Part shown: one piece after another, positions 46,524-57,264 of the stretch
How positions within the stretch are numbered: position 1 is the stretch's first letter
Layout: every line of letters starts with the position of its first letter
From: Epiperipatus broadwayi
Lineage: Eukaryota; Onychophora; Udeonychophora; Euonychophora; Peripatidae
Direction: 5' to 3'
DNA: 64,000 nucleotides
Assembly: GCA_028023455.1 (NCBI GenBank)
Contig: JAQFVV010000445.1
Coordinates: 434,001-498,000, forward strand
The notes under the pieces: model-generated
Databases searched by the model: none
Seen by the model: the letters and a program-made list of their open reading frames with translations, nothing else
What the model was told of the DNA's origin: nothing
Translations under genes and position numbers: made by a program

Positions 46524-47147
46524 ATGGGAAGAGTCACTTTACATACGATCCTCAGAGAAATGAGAGAAGACAGGAAACTAATGATGATGATGATGGAAAG
46601 GATTTTAAGGCTTGAGGAAGCACAAGGCATCCAAACCAACTCAAACCCAGAGAATGTAAAGCATCAGAAAAAAATAAATCCTTCTGAAGCCCCAAAAATA
46701 GATGATGAAGAAGATCAAACCACACCAAAAGAAGATGACAGCAAAGAAGATGACAGTGGAGAAGATGAGTCAAATCAAGAAATGGTCAAAGAAGCTGATA
46801 TAAATACAGAAAGGGAAAAAGAAGATGTTCAGACCACTAGTCAAATAAAACCAAAATTAGAAATGGGACAGATGATGAATCCTCAACTTAGTATGAGGAC
46901 TTTACAGATGCCATTCCCTGGATCCTCAATACAGACTCAAATTTTCAAAGGAGACCCAGGAGAGAACCCCGTTGCTCATCGAGATAATGTTAAAGAATTG
47001 TTTTTTGTGCATTCAGTCGCACAAAAAACCATAGAATTAATGGCCACAATAGATTACGGGAACTTGACACCGACAAGAAAGGACCAAGACTATGACCATT
47101 ATCAAAAGTTAAAACCATATGTGCCACCTGATCCAGGGAAACAATAG
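46524..47147 (+). CDS. Gag-like protein of the long-LTR element
   Basis: I start at MGRVTLHTILREMREDRKLM; an upstream ATG at 46482 adds a hydrophobic 14-residue lead with no support. The ~207-residue product has a basic, methionine-rich helical N-terminus (residues 1-35, possible coiled coil), a strongly acidic middle (about 60-100, runs of D and E), and a C-terminal part with PGSSIQTQIFKGDPGENP. No zinc knuckle or protease is seen. Position between leader and 3' LTR and lack of any other frame suggest a structural or RNA-binding gag role, but this is context rather than homology. It ends 273 bp before the 3' LTR. Confidence 0.5.
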   Translation: MGRVTLHTILREMREDRKLMMMMMERILRLEEAQGIQTNSNPENVKHQKKINPSEAPKIDDEEDQTTPKEDDSKEDDSGEDESNQEMVKEADINTEREKEDVQTTSQIKPKLEMGQMMNPQLSMRTLQMPFPGSSIQTQIFKGDPGENPVAHRDNVKELFFVHSVAQKTIELMATIDYGNLTPTRKDQDYDHYQKLKPYVPPDPGKQ

Positions 47148-47406
47148 GACAACCATTAAATGACAGATATATATACAGACGACTGACTGACACGATCATA
47201 GGGAAAATGAGACTTGATTAACGGACCTATTTATAAGCTAGATAATATTTTAAAAAATGATCACAATGAGACATGTATAATTTTTGTAGTTTGTACAGAT
47301 GATATTCACGCTAATGCTGTTCTCCCAGAGTCTACCAATTAGTCGAGTACACTTATGCGAATGTATCACGCATAAGTAAAGAGATTTTTTTTCATTGTTT
47401 TTTTTT

Positions 47407-47420
47407 GAAGTGAAAAGAAA
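47407..47420 (+). other. Polypurine tract
   Basis: GAAGTGAAAAGAAA, all purines but one, lies directly against the 3' LTR start at 47421. This is where plus-strand DNA synthesis would be primed. Confidence 0.7.
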
Positions 47421-50166
47421 TGAAGCAGTCAAATCTGAGTTCGATCCTAGCTTCATGACATCTAGACATAAGCTCACTTCAAACACACAATACTAACCTT
47501 AAATTTCCGATGCAATGAGGCTTTATATGTTCAATCCACGCTAATTTCCATAAAGAATAACTTATATCATAAATGCCTATTAAAATTAATTAGCTTCAGA
47601 TTTAAATTGATCAATTCTATTAATAAATTCATGATAAAATTATTCATGAATTTATATATATGACAACTGCGTGGATTGTGCGTATATATTTGTAAATATT
47701 TAAATATATATAATTGTTTAAAAGTTTCATTGCATCGGGAATGTTTGATTTTATTTTTAAATAATTTGTTAAAGTTTATTGATTAAAAGCTACATTCTTT
47801 CGATACGCTTTCAGATTTTTCCTTTCCAAAAACAACAGTTAAAGTTTTATTAATTAGAAAAAAGATAAGGATTTCCTAATTAAAATCATTTTCTGATTTT
47901 AAGAATTCATTTTCTAATTAGAAGATGAATTCAACAAGTTAATGAGTTTGAAAGCCTTATCGAAGGAATGTATCTAAAAACAACCAGTAAATCTAAAAAC
48001 ATTGAAAATGAAAGAAGCGCTAGCCTGAAGGCATCAGAGGACAGATATATAGCTCTAAAAAGTTTGGAAAAAGAAAAAGCAATCTTTGTTGTAGAGAAGT
48101 GCAGTCAACTCTGTGCGTTTTTAAATTATAAAATTAAATAGTGTTTCGATCATGGTGAAGGGCTAAAACATCAGGAATCTGGCTATCGGTTCCTGAAGTC
48201 CCCTGAAAATCTTCAATGAAGCTGCTAAATCTTTTCCGGACCAATCATGCTGCTAAAATTATGAAAAGCCACTAAAATGCTGTTCCAGTAATCGACTAAA
48301 TGCATGCCTACATTTTCTATCAACTCGGACGTGTAACCTAAGGGAATCAGCCCTGGAAGAAATGGGTAATATATTTCCATAATGAACCTTAAATTTTCTG
48401 GCCAGTTTCCAAACTTTACCTTGCACTCCCTTTAAGAGCTCTTTTATTCTTTAATGTAACAATCTTTATAAAACCTTTTACTTATGCTACTGTAAATTTA
48501 TATCGTAGTTCTCTCAACCTCTAGTCTTTAAACTTTCTCTTTTCTTACTTGGCAGTTCATTTATTATATTATATATATATTTGTGTAATTTATTAATGTT
48601 GTTATTTTTAATTATATGCCAATAATTCTTCGACTCGATTAGTTCCTTTGTTCTATTTGCCTTCTGCAAAATATAATCTTAATTCTGATAGAACTAGATT
48701 TATACAGTTCTATCAATCATCGAGTCGGAATAGATTATTAAATGTTTGTTCCTTTTATAATTGGCTAATAAGAAATCATTAGCTCCATTTTTCACCTATG
48801 TGCCCAGCTCCTATCTAATTTACAAATGTTTATATATTCATATATATAATGTTAAAAAGTTTTTTTTCTCGTATTCACCGATATTTATTTATTCATGTAT
48901 AATCTAAAATGTTATTGTAAAAAGGGTAGATAAAGGAATCAACTAAATACATTCTAATTCAGATTGTTTTCACTGTCTATTAATATTCAGGAGAGGCACG
49001 ATATTTGGGGCATGATAAATATAATTTTATAATGCGTTGAAATAATATTAGTTAAAAGCTCGTTTGACTTTAATTCATTTGATCAAGTCATCACATAGAG
49101 CATTCTATCACTTGGTTTTATTTTTCAAATGGTGACTAGCAAGTCATCATCTTCAACATTGCTGACGTAGGGCAATCTTCCACTCCGTTATGTTTGTCGG
49201 TAGTAATATTTCCATTATTTCAAATAATCAAGGAAGAAAGCACTTCCTCCCCTGTTCATGTTATAATTGGAATACCAAGGGTTCGTAGTTATGACTTGGC
49301 CTGGTTTCCCTCATGTTTCACATTTCAAAAGGGCAGTAAGACTTGTGAAAGACAAGCGCCATGAGAATTAAACTAACAACCAGTGATTATCTTTCATTTT
49401 ATAGCTCATAATTCATCAGCACCGTTACCTCTCGGTTCCAGTAAAGCCCGCTCTGATGCTCGTAATTCATGATGAAGTGATTTCAATTAAAGTCGAACAA
49501 ATTCTCAGTTATCTCAAAGTCAATAAGTTTTCAAATAAAGATTAAAGTTATGCCCTAAAATACGTATCTTGCTCTTCACGAATGGATTTGCGAATGTGAA
49601 AATAAATATCACATTCGTTCATATAAAATTAGAGTAATAATTTCCTTTACTAATGAATACCTTTATCTGCCTTTATTTTCTTGTTGGGGGCATAGACATA
49701 GACTTTCAGACTTTCAAATATTGTGTAATATTCATTGGCATATAATAAGGACCACCACTCGTATTCTAATTATAAACTTTGTTTAAGGACTAGAATTAAT
49801 TAATTTAATCTTTATTTAAAATTCAAACAAAACATATTATTATTAAATATTTTCTAAACATACTTGGTTTCTTAGTTCTTAATTCTTTTATGCTTATTTT
49901 AATGTTAATACTCGCTGTCTGTGTTGGCAACCCGAACATATACATATGATTCGATTTAAAATTATTTTAGTCAGTTTATTATCAGATATTAATGTCAGTT
50001 CAGGGGTCTCTGATCCTCACCAACCATTGAGCTAGATTCTTGGCGCATAGCACTATGCCATCGATTTATGCTAATCTGAGCTGGTGAGTTGGGTTTGAAT
50101 TCAGTTTGAACTGCCTGAGTTTGGATCCGACTTGCAGTTTAGGTGGTGGGTTTTTCAACTGGTACA
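47421..50166 (+). repeat. 3' LTR (2746 bp)
   Basis: Aligns end to end with the 5' LTR, including the edges. It has a shorter dinucleotide run near 48570 and lacks about ten bases near 48690. It is followed by the ATAC duplication. Confidence 0.88.
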
Positions 50167-50170
50167 ATAC

Positions 50171-51535
50171 ATGAAATTATTTAATTCAAATTATAAGTAT
50201 CACTGGCTTCTTGGTAGCATAATTTCAAATGTTTTATAAAATAGTTCATAAGTAAAAAGATACCTTTAAGTCCAAGGAAAAATACAGCTATGTTTTTTTC
50301 AAATGGAATTATATGTATATGTAAATATTTGTATAAATAGAGTTCTTTAGTGGTTTACTAGTGAAGTTTTTTCATTTACCAGTTTCCAATCTTGATCATA
50401 ATTGCATTATGTTATTAGTTAAAGTTGTCCATGATTTTTTCCTTTATTGTTAAGAAGTGTACTTGGTGAACTGCATACATGAAGATAATTAGGATGGTGC
50501 TGGGTCAAACTCAGCAAACAAAATTGGATATTCTAATAGTTACAGGCTACATGCTGGAGGAAGTTCACTTATGGCAGTTAGTAATGCATATCTATAAATT
50601 CAGCTACTGGTAGAGGTTCAATATATATCAAGTTAAGCAGACAAAATAATAATCAAAAGAAACAGAATCAATGATTCAAATTATTTTTTGAGTTGTTCTT
50701 TTTATACTATTCACTTTTGTAAAACACTTTTGTTTTTTAATTAACCAGCCCACATGTTTACAAAATTCATTAATTAAACAAGTCCTTAACCACTTTTGTT
50801 TACAAAATTCTCTAATTAAATAAATACATAATTATTTTAATTCTTTATGTTTATAAAATTTATTAATTAAACAAGCCTAGATGTTTATAGATGATGTCTA
50901 AAATATCATTAATTAAAATTCAACATTTTAAAATACAGGAACAAAGCTTAAAATGAAATTAATTTTCCAAGGATTGTAATTCCATAAGAATACTTTATAA
51001 ATGAGTATGTTTCATGGATTATTATTTAATTAAGTGTTGTTCCCATAACATAAATTTTAAAATGGATTTATTTGAAATACAATTAATTAAAATAAATCTG
51101 TTTCTTTATCTTTTTGAAACTAAAGTAAAATTGACATAAAGTGATTGCAAATTCAGATCTTTATAAATGTATGTATATAATATAAACCTATTTAAAAAAC
51201 TTAATAAAACTTGAATTTGATTCACAACTGTCAACTACTACATTTATAAAATAATTTATTGATTGAGATAGGCTAATATCTATCTCAACATTCCTTTCTT
51301 TAGAATGAAAAATAAAATAAAATTATTAGTATTAACTTATTGCTGTAAATAAAGTTTTATTTTTTTATTCAAATTATTTAACATTGTTTACTGCCATCTG
51401 TCAATTAGATGCATTCTCAAATATTGATTTCATTGTACTTTGTTTCTCGAGTTTTGAGTTATATATTATTTTCCTTGTCTAGTGGAACCTTATTCTAGTG
51501 TTTTTTTCTTTCATTTGACATCTTCAACATCACTG
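50171..51535. other. AT-rich DNA
   Basis: No gene supported. ATTAATTAAACAAG..C.TA repeats three times around 50770-50880 as short local duplications. Confidence 0.4.
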
Positions 51536-51540
51536 CCGAG

Positions 51541-52800
51541 TTATGATCTTAAGCTATATTTAAATTGTTCTCCATCTTTATTATTCTTTTCATGTTCATC
51601 TGTAGGAGTTTCATACTCCTTATGTATATAATATATTTTCAAGGGAACCTTTATAATTTCAATATAAAATATGTATTCTTTAAATTTCTGGACAAAACCA
51701 GTCTCAAAGGATAATGTCATGATTTGTTGTAAAGTGGTGCATTTTTCTATTGTTTTGGATAAAAGCTCTGCAGAAAAGTTTGTTTCTAAACTTACATGTA
51801 ATGTAAATATGGGAACATTTTCTGAAAAACTCTTTTTATTCATACCAAGGGTTTTTGAGCTATGCATTTAAGATTGCCTCATTTTCAGTAAATTAAATCC
51901 AGAAAGATGTTTTCTGATCATATAAACAGGTGCTACACTATGTGAATATTTATTAAAATAGCTGATAAAACCATAACTCTGCTCTTTACAGGAAAAAAAT
52001 CATTTTGTAAACCTAAAAGTTCCCAATAGCTAAATCCATATTTAATGTACATATTAATATTCTGTAGTTTCTGTTTATGACCTTGCTCTATGTCAGCCTT
52101 AAAATAATCATCAGCATTATTTATGTAATCGTGGTCTGCATTTATTTTTTTTATTGAAGTATATTTTTCATATTTTGTTTTTTCATATTTTCTATCTTTA
52201 TCTCCACTTGTTTTGGGTCCTATTCTGTTACTTGTATTTTCTTTAATTTTTATATTTTTATTTGAGTGTTTTAAATACTCTTTGACATGATCTTTAATAG
52301 AATCATTGTTATCTTTATTAATTTCATCCCTATTTGTAACACTCTTGATATCATCCACAGGCTTTGAATATTATTGTGATCTTTTTTTTATCTTCCATCA
52401 TGTTGATAATATTATCTTGATCTGATTTTTTAACAAGAGCAACATTACTTTTATTGACTCCAACAGCAGTACTTTCATCATTTTTAATATTCTTCTTCTT
52501 TTCCATTTGATATGTTTTTCTCATACTTTTCTTAATAATCTGGGTACTTTGTTTTATTATTTGTATTATTTTTGGTGACATCCTTTCAATTTTTTTTTAT
52601 TATTTTTGAAAGCATTTTCTTATTCTTAGTATCATTTTGTCTTGATTCTCTGTTGGGAAAGAAAAAAATATTATCTCCTTTTATTTCTGATATTTTATAT
52701 AAAACATCTGTTTTTAATATGTTATACTTTTTGTTAATTCTACTTTATATATTTTTATAACTATCTTCACTATTTTCAAATTTATTAAATCTTTTATACT
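51541..52800 (-). pseudogene. Broken unrecognised gene (lysine/asparagine-rich, then folded domain)
   Basis: Three consecutive minus-strand frames (52581-52351, 52358-51933, 51867-51541) read as one protein with frame shifts near 52355 and ~51990 and a stop near 51870. The N-terminal part is K/N/D-rich and low complexity. The C-terminal part is more globular: YGFSYWELLGLQNDFFP, then, after a frame change, YFNKYSHSV and PVYMIRKHLSGFNLLKM, then SSKTLGMNKKSFSENVPIFT and LETNFSAELLSKTIEKCTTL, FETGFVQKFKEYIFYIEI and PLKIYYIHKEYETP. I do not recognise the family. No splice sites were established, so it may be a retrocopy or a mobile-element gene. The overlapping plus-strand frames are shadows. Confidence 0.5.
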
Positions 52801-53037
52801 TTTATATCATTTCATTTGCAGTATCCAACTAATTTTACTGTTGTTTCTGGTTATATCATGTGCCAAGAATATTCAAACTGATATACTTATAATATATTCT
52901 GCCAATTGGTTTTAGATATTTCAGGATGTTTTTTATGATCTTGCCTCATGTTGAGGTGTTAGATGAATAAATATATACTATAGAGTTTGATATTCATGGC
53001 TTATATTGGGCTCCAAAAACTACTAAATATATTATAT

Positions 53038-53521
53038 AATGGGCAGCAGCATAAATATCCATCAACAGATGGCATCACTAGACCTATATCCTAGAATATG
53101 AGTGTTTACTAGTGAAAATGCTAAGCATAAATGCCCACAAAAATGTACCATTACTGATACATTTAAAATTGCCTTTAGATCATGGAAAATATATTTTTTT
53201 AAAAATATCAATTGGCAGAGCATACAACAATAAAAAACTGGTAGAACAAATCTAACAATACACACAACAAAGTTTATTTACAGCACAACATAATACGTTC
53301 TATCTCTACATTTATTTGTATTTACCTCTATTTCATCTTAGCATGGAGTGCATTTGATACCTGTAACTTTAAATATAATTTTTCACAAAGTTACTATTTA
53401 TACAATTTTACATGATAATACTGTATCACGTGTAAAATATGCTAAGTACTCTGTTATTTATATAATTCTATTACATACATCTTTTAAATTAAAATGTGAA
53501 CACACATATATATATATATAT
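53038..53521 (+). repeat. Dispersed repeat R35, second copy, left part
   Basis: Homologous to 35528-36000. It is interrupted at 53521/53522 by the 1.9-kb solo LTR and resumes at 55403. Confidence 0.75.
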
Positions 53522-55402
53522 TGTGTTGATCACTTCTTCACTTCTTTTGATCACCAAGGGTGCCACTAGATCACTAACTACCTAGAAAATTTAATTTATG
53601 GTGATCAAGAGTTGATGATGATGAATACTACCAGCTAGATCCAGGGAGAGGAGATCTTTAAGATTGTTCAGACAATTGAGAAAAAACTACAGAGACAAAC
53701 ATCAGCCCAAAATAACTGTAAATAAAAAAAATTAAATCTCGAGCAAACAAAGCATAAAATTTTGAACAAGATTCTCCAAGCATATTTATGAGAGATTGAA
53801 TATAAGAAATGAACATTAAATGCTTCCTGGCAGACAAGTTCCTTTTCGCACCTATGGTTTAAAAGGGGATTTATAATTTCTTTCTACTAGCAATTTATAA
53901 AAACTAATTCTAGCATTTCTATTCAGATTGCAAAACAAAAGAGATCTTGTAGGGAGTACAAAGCAACAACACAGACAAGCTTTCCTTGGTCTGGAAAAGA
54001 AACATTGGGACCAAGAATGTCATATGTCTGCAGAACAGCTCATGATTAACCACCTTCAAGGTGATCAAGGTTGACTAATACAAGACAAGAAAATATAACA
54101 GGAAAAGATTATGATTTTGCATAATCTTAATTAGAAAAAAACAAACTCTCCAATTTAGAAAAAACCAAACACTATACTTGATAAACTGCCAGCCAACAGA
54201 TTTGCAGTCTGCTAAAAATGCAAACTAAACTTAACTAAATAAATTATAAGAAAAGAATAAATGACAAGTAAGATGAAAGCAAATTACAAATGTCTGCCAA
54301 AGCATTTATCAAGGGTGAGTAATACAAAAGTGGCAAATCTTACATATAAAAATAGCAGCTCACAATACTCTCTCCAATAAATAAATATACAAAAAAAGTA
54401 TGGGGCCTTAAAACTAAGACTCCACTACATTCAATAATAGAAAATATATTAAATAATTAAAAATATTATAGGAATATTTAAAATTTATAATAAAGGCAAG
54501 TTTCTATTAAGATTAGGCTGAGACTCTAATAGAGATTTAAACCCTGGTTAGAATATGAAAATTTTTTACCTCAAGGTCTAATGTAAAGTCCATCAGATAT
54601 CCTCAAGCAGGACACACAAAGTTCTTTTTGACTTAAGACCATTATGAAAGCTTTTAATTTATATCTCTTTGGTAGGGAGTGTAAAGACAATGTCTGGATC
54701 AGTTCTTGTTCAGGCTTTTAAGACATGATATTGAAGGAACAACTCAGGTTTATTTAGCACTGCATATTGTAGAAAAAATTCATCATGGCTGGTAGTTTTG
54801 GCATTCTGCAGAGACAATTGCTATTTAGCAAATAGTAGCCAATAATATAATTTTGGCATAATTTCTTATTAGCCAACAACAAAATGAGATATTAGCACTG
54901 GTGGAATGTAGATGTGGATGGTAATTTGTGAAAAATAAGGCAGGATAGCAGCTAGCATAAGGTTCACTATTAGTGTACTAAATTCTGAATCAATACTCAA
55001 CAAACACAATAAAAATGAATAGCTGAATAATAATAAGTCTGAAATCCCAGGCTATTTATGTGCACACTTATCTTCCCCATCAGCTTTAATTAGAAGTTTT
55101 GCACAAGGCAAATAACTATCTCAGACTTAATAATTAAAATCATCTGACCAAGGCTCTTATCTTATTCAAAATTAATTAAAAAATAAATAAATACAAAATT
55201 AAGTCTTAATTTTTCTTTTTAAAAATAAATTAAAATTAGATTGCAAACAAAAATAAAACAAACAGAAATGCAATTAAAACTTTTTAAAATTAAAATTTAA
55301 TTGCTTTTCTTTTTTTTTGTTAAACGATTAAAACTTTATAAAAGTAAAAATTACTCTTAATTTCATGATGGAACTTTTGAAGTGGATAAAGTATCCAGTT
55401 CA
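53522..55402 (+). mobile_element. Solo LTR (1881 bp), unnamed family
   Basis: The insert begins TGTGTTGATCAC and ends TATCCAGTTCA (TG...CA), with ATAT at both edges (53518-53521, 55403-55406). The uninterrupted repeat at 35.5 kb shows the empty site. A TATA box, TATAAAAATAGC, lies at 54345-54356 in plus orientation. It carries no coding frame or second copy, so a solo LTR is the simplest reading. The TA-rich target makes the duplication weak evidence. Confidence 0.65.
54345..54356 (+). promoter_or_regulatory. TATA box of the solo LTR
   Basis: TATAAAAATAGC, a good match to a TATA element, in the second half of the candidate LTR. It supports plus-strand orientation. Confidence 0.5.
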
Positions 55403-55700
55403 ATATATATTACATTTATCTTACAAGAACAATCAATAACCAAGTAGCTTAAATTCACTATAAATATTCACAAATGCAGCCATTACAAAATTAGACCTAT
55501 ACATTTTGTGTTTTATACTATACCATTTAACAAAAACATCTTTCCTGGAGAACAAACAAAAATATAATTCATGTGAAAAAAATATCTCTGAACTTAAAGC
55601 AAAATCAACATCATCTATATGTACTTCAAGTGGGAATAATATATATCACAAGAAGGCAAGTAAACATATACAAATTCAAATGTATTGGATACATATGTAG
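55403..55700 (+). repeat. Dispersed repeat R35, second copy, right part
   Basis: Homologous to about 36030-36325 (GCTTAAATTCACT.TAAATATTCAC and onward). The 64-codon frame inside it is not conserved in the other copy. Confidence 0.75.
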
Positions 55701-55874
55701 AGCATTTTCAATATTTAAATGATACTTATTAATAACTCATTATGTGTGCATTTTGAATGTCTGTGCATTTAACTTGATAATTATTAGATCTCTACAAAAA
55801 AATTAAATGTAACATAGATAAATATAGATAAATATTCCATTACAATATATATATATATATATAATTTCATATAT

Positions 55875-56165
55875 GTATGGATCAAACAAAGTACATAGAC
55901 CAATTGCCTATATATCCAAGCACAATAAAATCAAACTTTTTAAATGATTTATATACATATATGCACATTGCATTAGTCAAATTCATATATTAATTTATAT
56001 TAATGATTTTGAATATCTTCAGACACAGCAAATTAATTATACCAATTTAAACAAAAAAAATCGAATTTTTTTTATGTTTTCTATTTTTAAAAAAAAATTG
56101 TCTTTTTTAAAAACTTATTTTAGGAGATAGATGGATTTGGCTAATTGCCAATTAAACTAAATTCC
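55875..56165 (+). repeat. Dispersed repeat R41, copy 2
   Basis: See the copy at 41686-41975. Here it directly precedes a family D hammerhead unit. Confidence 0.7.
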
Positions 56166-56169
56166 AGGT

Positions 56170-56640
56170 ATATGAATTATGGTTGTATTCCAAATATATT
56201 TAGCCTGTATACTTCCCATCCCTCTTCTGTGTATTTAAATGGACAAGACCCTTATACATGTGGAATCAGAGTAACTTAAAGTCAACATGGGAATAATTAT
56301 AATATTGGCATCAGCAAGAGATTTTGGTGTTCTATCTTGAGATATTCAATTGTATAAATGGCTGAAGAGTTGGAGGGTAGAACAGATTAAAGCCTGTTGA
56401 TTAAAGTTTGAAGATTTGCTATCTTTATATAAACTGAGCACTGATTATATATGTGTGTGGAAGATAATGATCTGGACCAACTTATGAGTGCTGGTTCAGC
56501 ACAAAATATATATATTGGAGATTATTTATCTTATTCACATGAGTGTTGTCATGTATACCAGTTGTATGAGATAGGGTGGATACCTGAAAGGAAATTGTAA
56601 GTCTGTGTTCAAATCTTCTCACTTACACTTAAACTCCAAA
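56170..56640 (+). repeat. Family D hammerhead repeat, single unit
   Basis: Contains CCTGTTGATTAAAGTTTGAAG, TTTGCTATCTTTATATAAACTGAGC and a hammerhead at 56463-56530. The reverse complement of this segment matches 28940-29080. Downstream, GTATGAGATAGGGTGGAT and AAGTCTGTGTTCAAATCT correspond to the adjacent unit part at 28860-28920. Confidence 0.7.
56463..56530 (+). ncRNA. Hammerhead-like motif, family D, best-preserved folds
   Basis: Outer helix I GATAATGATCT pairs with AGATTATTTATC (one bulge), inner CCAA with TTGG. Core CTTATGA (G5 changed to T) is 56481-56487, helix II GTGCTG-GTT-CAGCAC is 6 of 6 pairs, then AAA for GAA, helix III ATATATAT, then A as cleavage base. The structure is complete but two invariant core bases are lost. 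Confidence 0.7.
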
Positions 56641-56772
56641 TATATGAATTATGCTTGTACTTTAAATATTATTGTTTATGTTAATAATTTTTTATTTCTT
56701 TAATTAAACTGATTTTCTTGAACATTAATAATTAAATTATTACACTTCACATTAATCTAAATCTTGAGAGTT

Positions 56773-56808
<36 letters not shown>

Positions 56809-56810
56809 AA

Positions 56811-56863
<53 letters not shown>

Positions 56864-57260
56864 TATTGTATTATCTAGCCAGAATATTAGATAAGCATGA
56901 TACATGTTTCATTTTAATACCATTACATTTGGCAATCCAAGTGGAACCTGAATATGACCTTTTACTCAAGGGAAATATTATTACATTTGGCATCCTTAAA
57001 CGTGAAGTTTGATTATAATTTTGTTTTATACTTTTACAATATATATATGTGTGTGTGTTTGTATATATATATATATGTGTGTGTGGGTGTGTATGTGTAT
57101 GTGTGTGTGACTTTGAATTTGCCTAGACCCACAAAAATCTAAGAAAATATATATTTCTATCCAAATCAAGATTAAAAAACATACAGGCCAACTAAGGTAA
57201 GCCTTCTCCTTTTTTTTATATGGATTTAAGGAAGAAGTTCTTAATTTCAAAAAGTTAAAA
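56640..57260. repeat. TA and TG microsatellites in AT-rich DNA
   Basis: (TA)n tracts lie at about 56779-56803 and 56814-56861, and a mixed TA/TG tract at about 57040-57110. The open frames across them (56764-57012, 56954-57142, 57026-57250) encode only YI, CV or TH repeats and are artefacts. Confidence 0.85.
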
Positions 57261-57264
57261 AAAA

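Larger units (their letters stand above)
42189..50166 (+). mobile_element. Non-autonomous LTR retrotransposon with very long LTRs
   Basis: Two ~95% similar direct repeats (2781 and 2746 bp) start TGAAGCAGTC and end ACTGGT(G/A)CA, so TG...CA edges. ATAC precedes the first (42185-42188) and follows the second (50167-50170), a 4-bp duplication. The internal region is only 2451 bp (44970-47420), with one gag-like frame and no protease, reverse transcriptase, RNase H or integrase motif. The LTR-to-internal ratio and lack of pol recall large non-autonomous derivatives. The LTRs differ by point changes and small indels, so the insertion is not very recent. Confidence 0.88.

Noticed and set aside
46552-46773. 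Minus-strand frame opposite the gag-like ORF
   Set aside because: It is the antisense shadow of the acidic D/E-rich segment, giving an L/H/C-rich run.
52572-52760. Plus-strand hydrophobic frame
   Set aside because: It is antisense to the lysine-rich part of the broken minus-strand gene; F/I/L come from complemented A-rich codons.
56764-57250. Open frames across microsatellites
   Set aside because: They encode only dinucleotide-derived repeats (YI, CV, TH).
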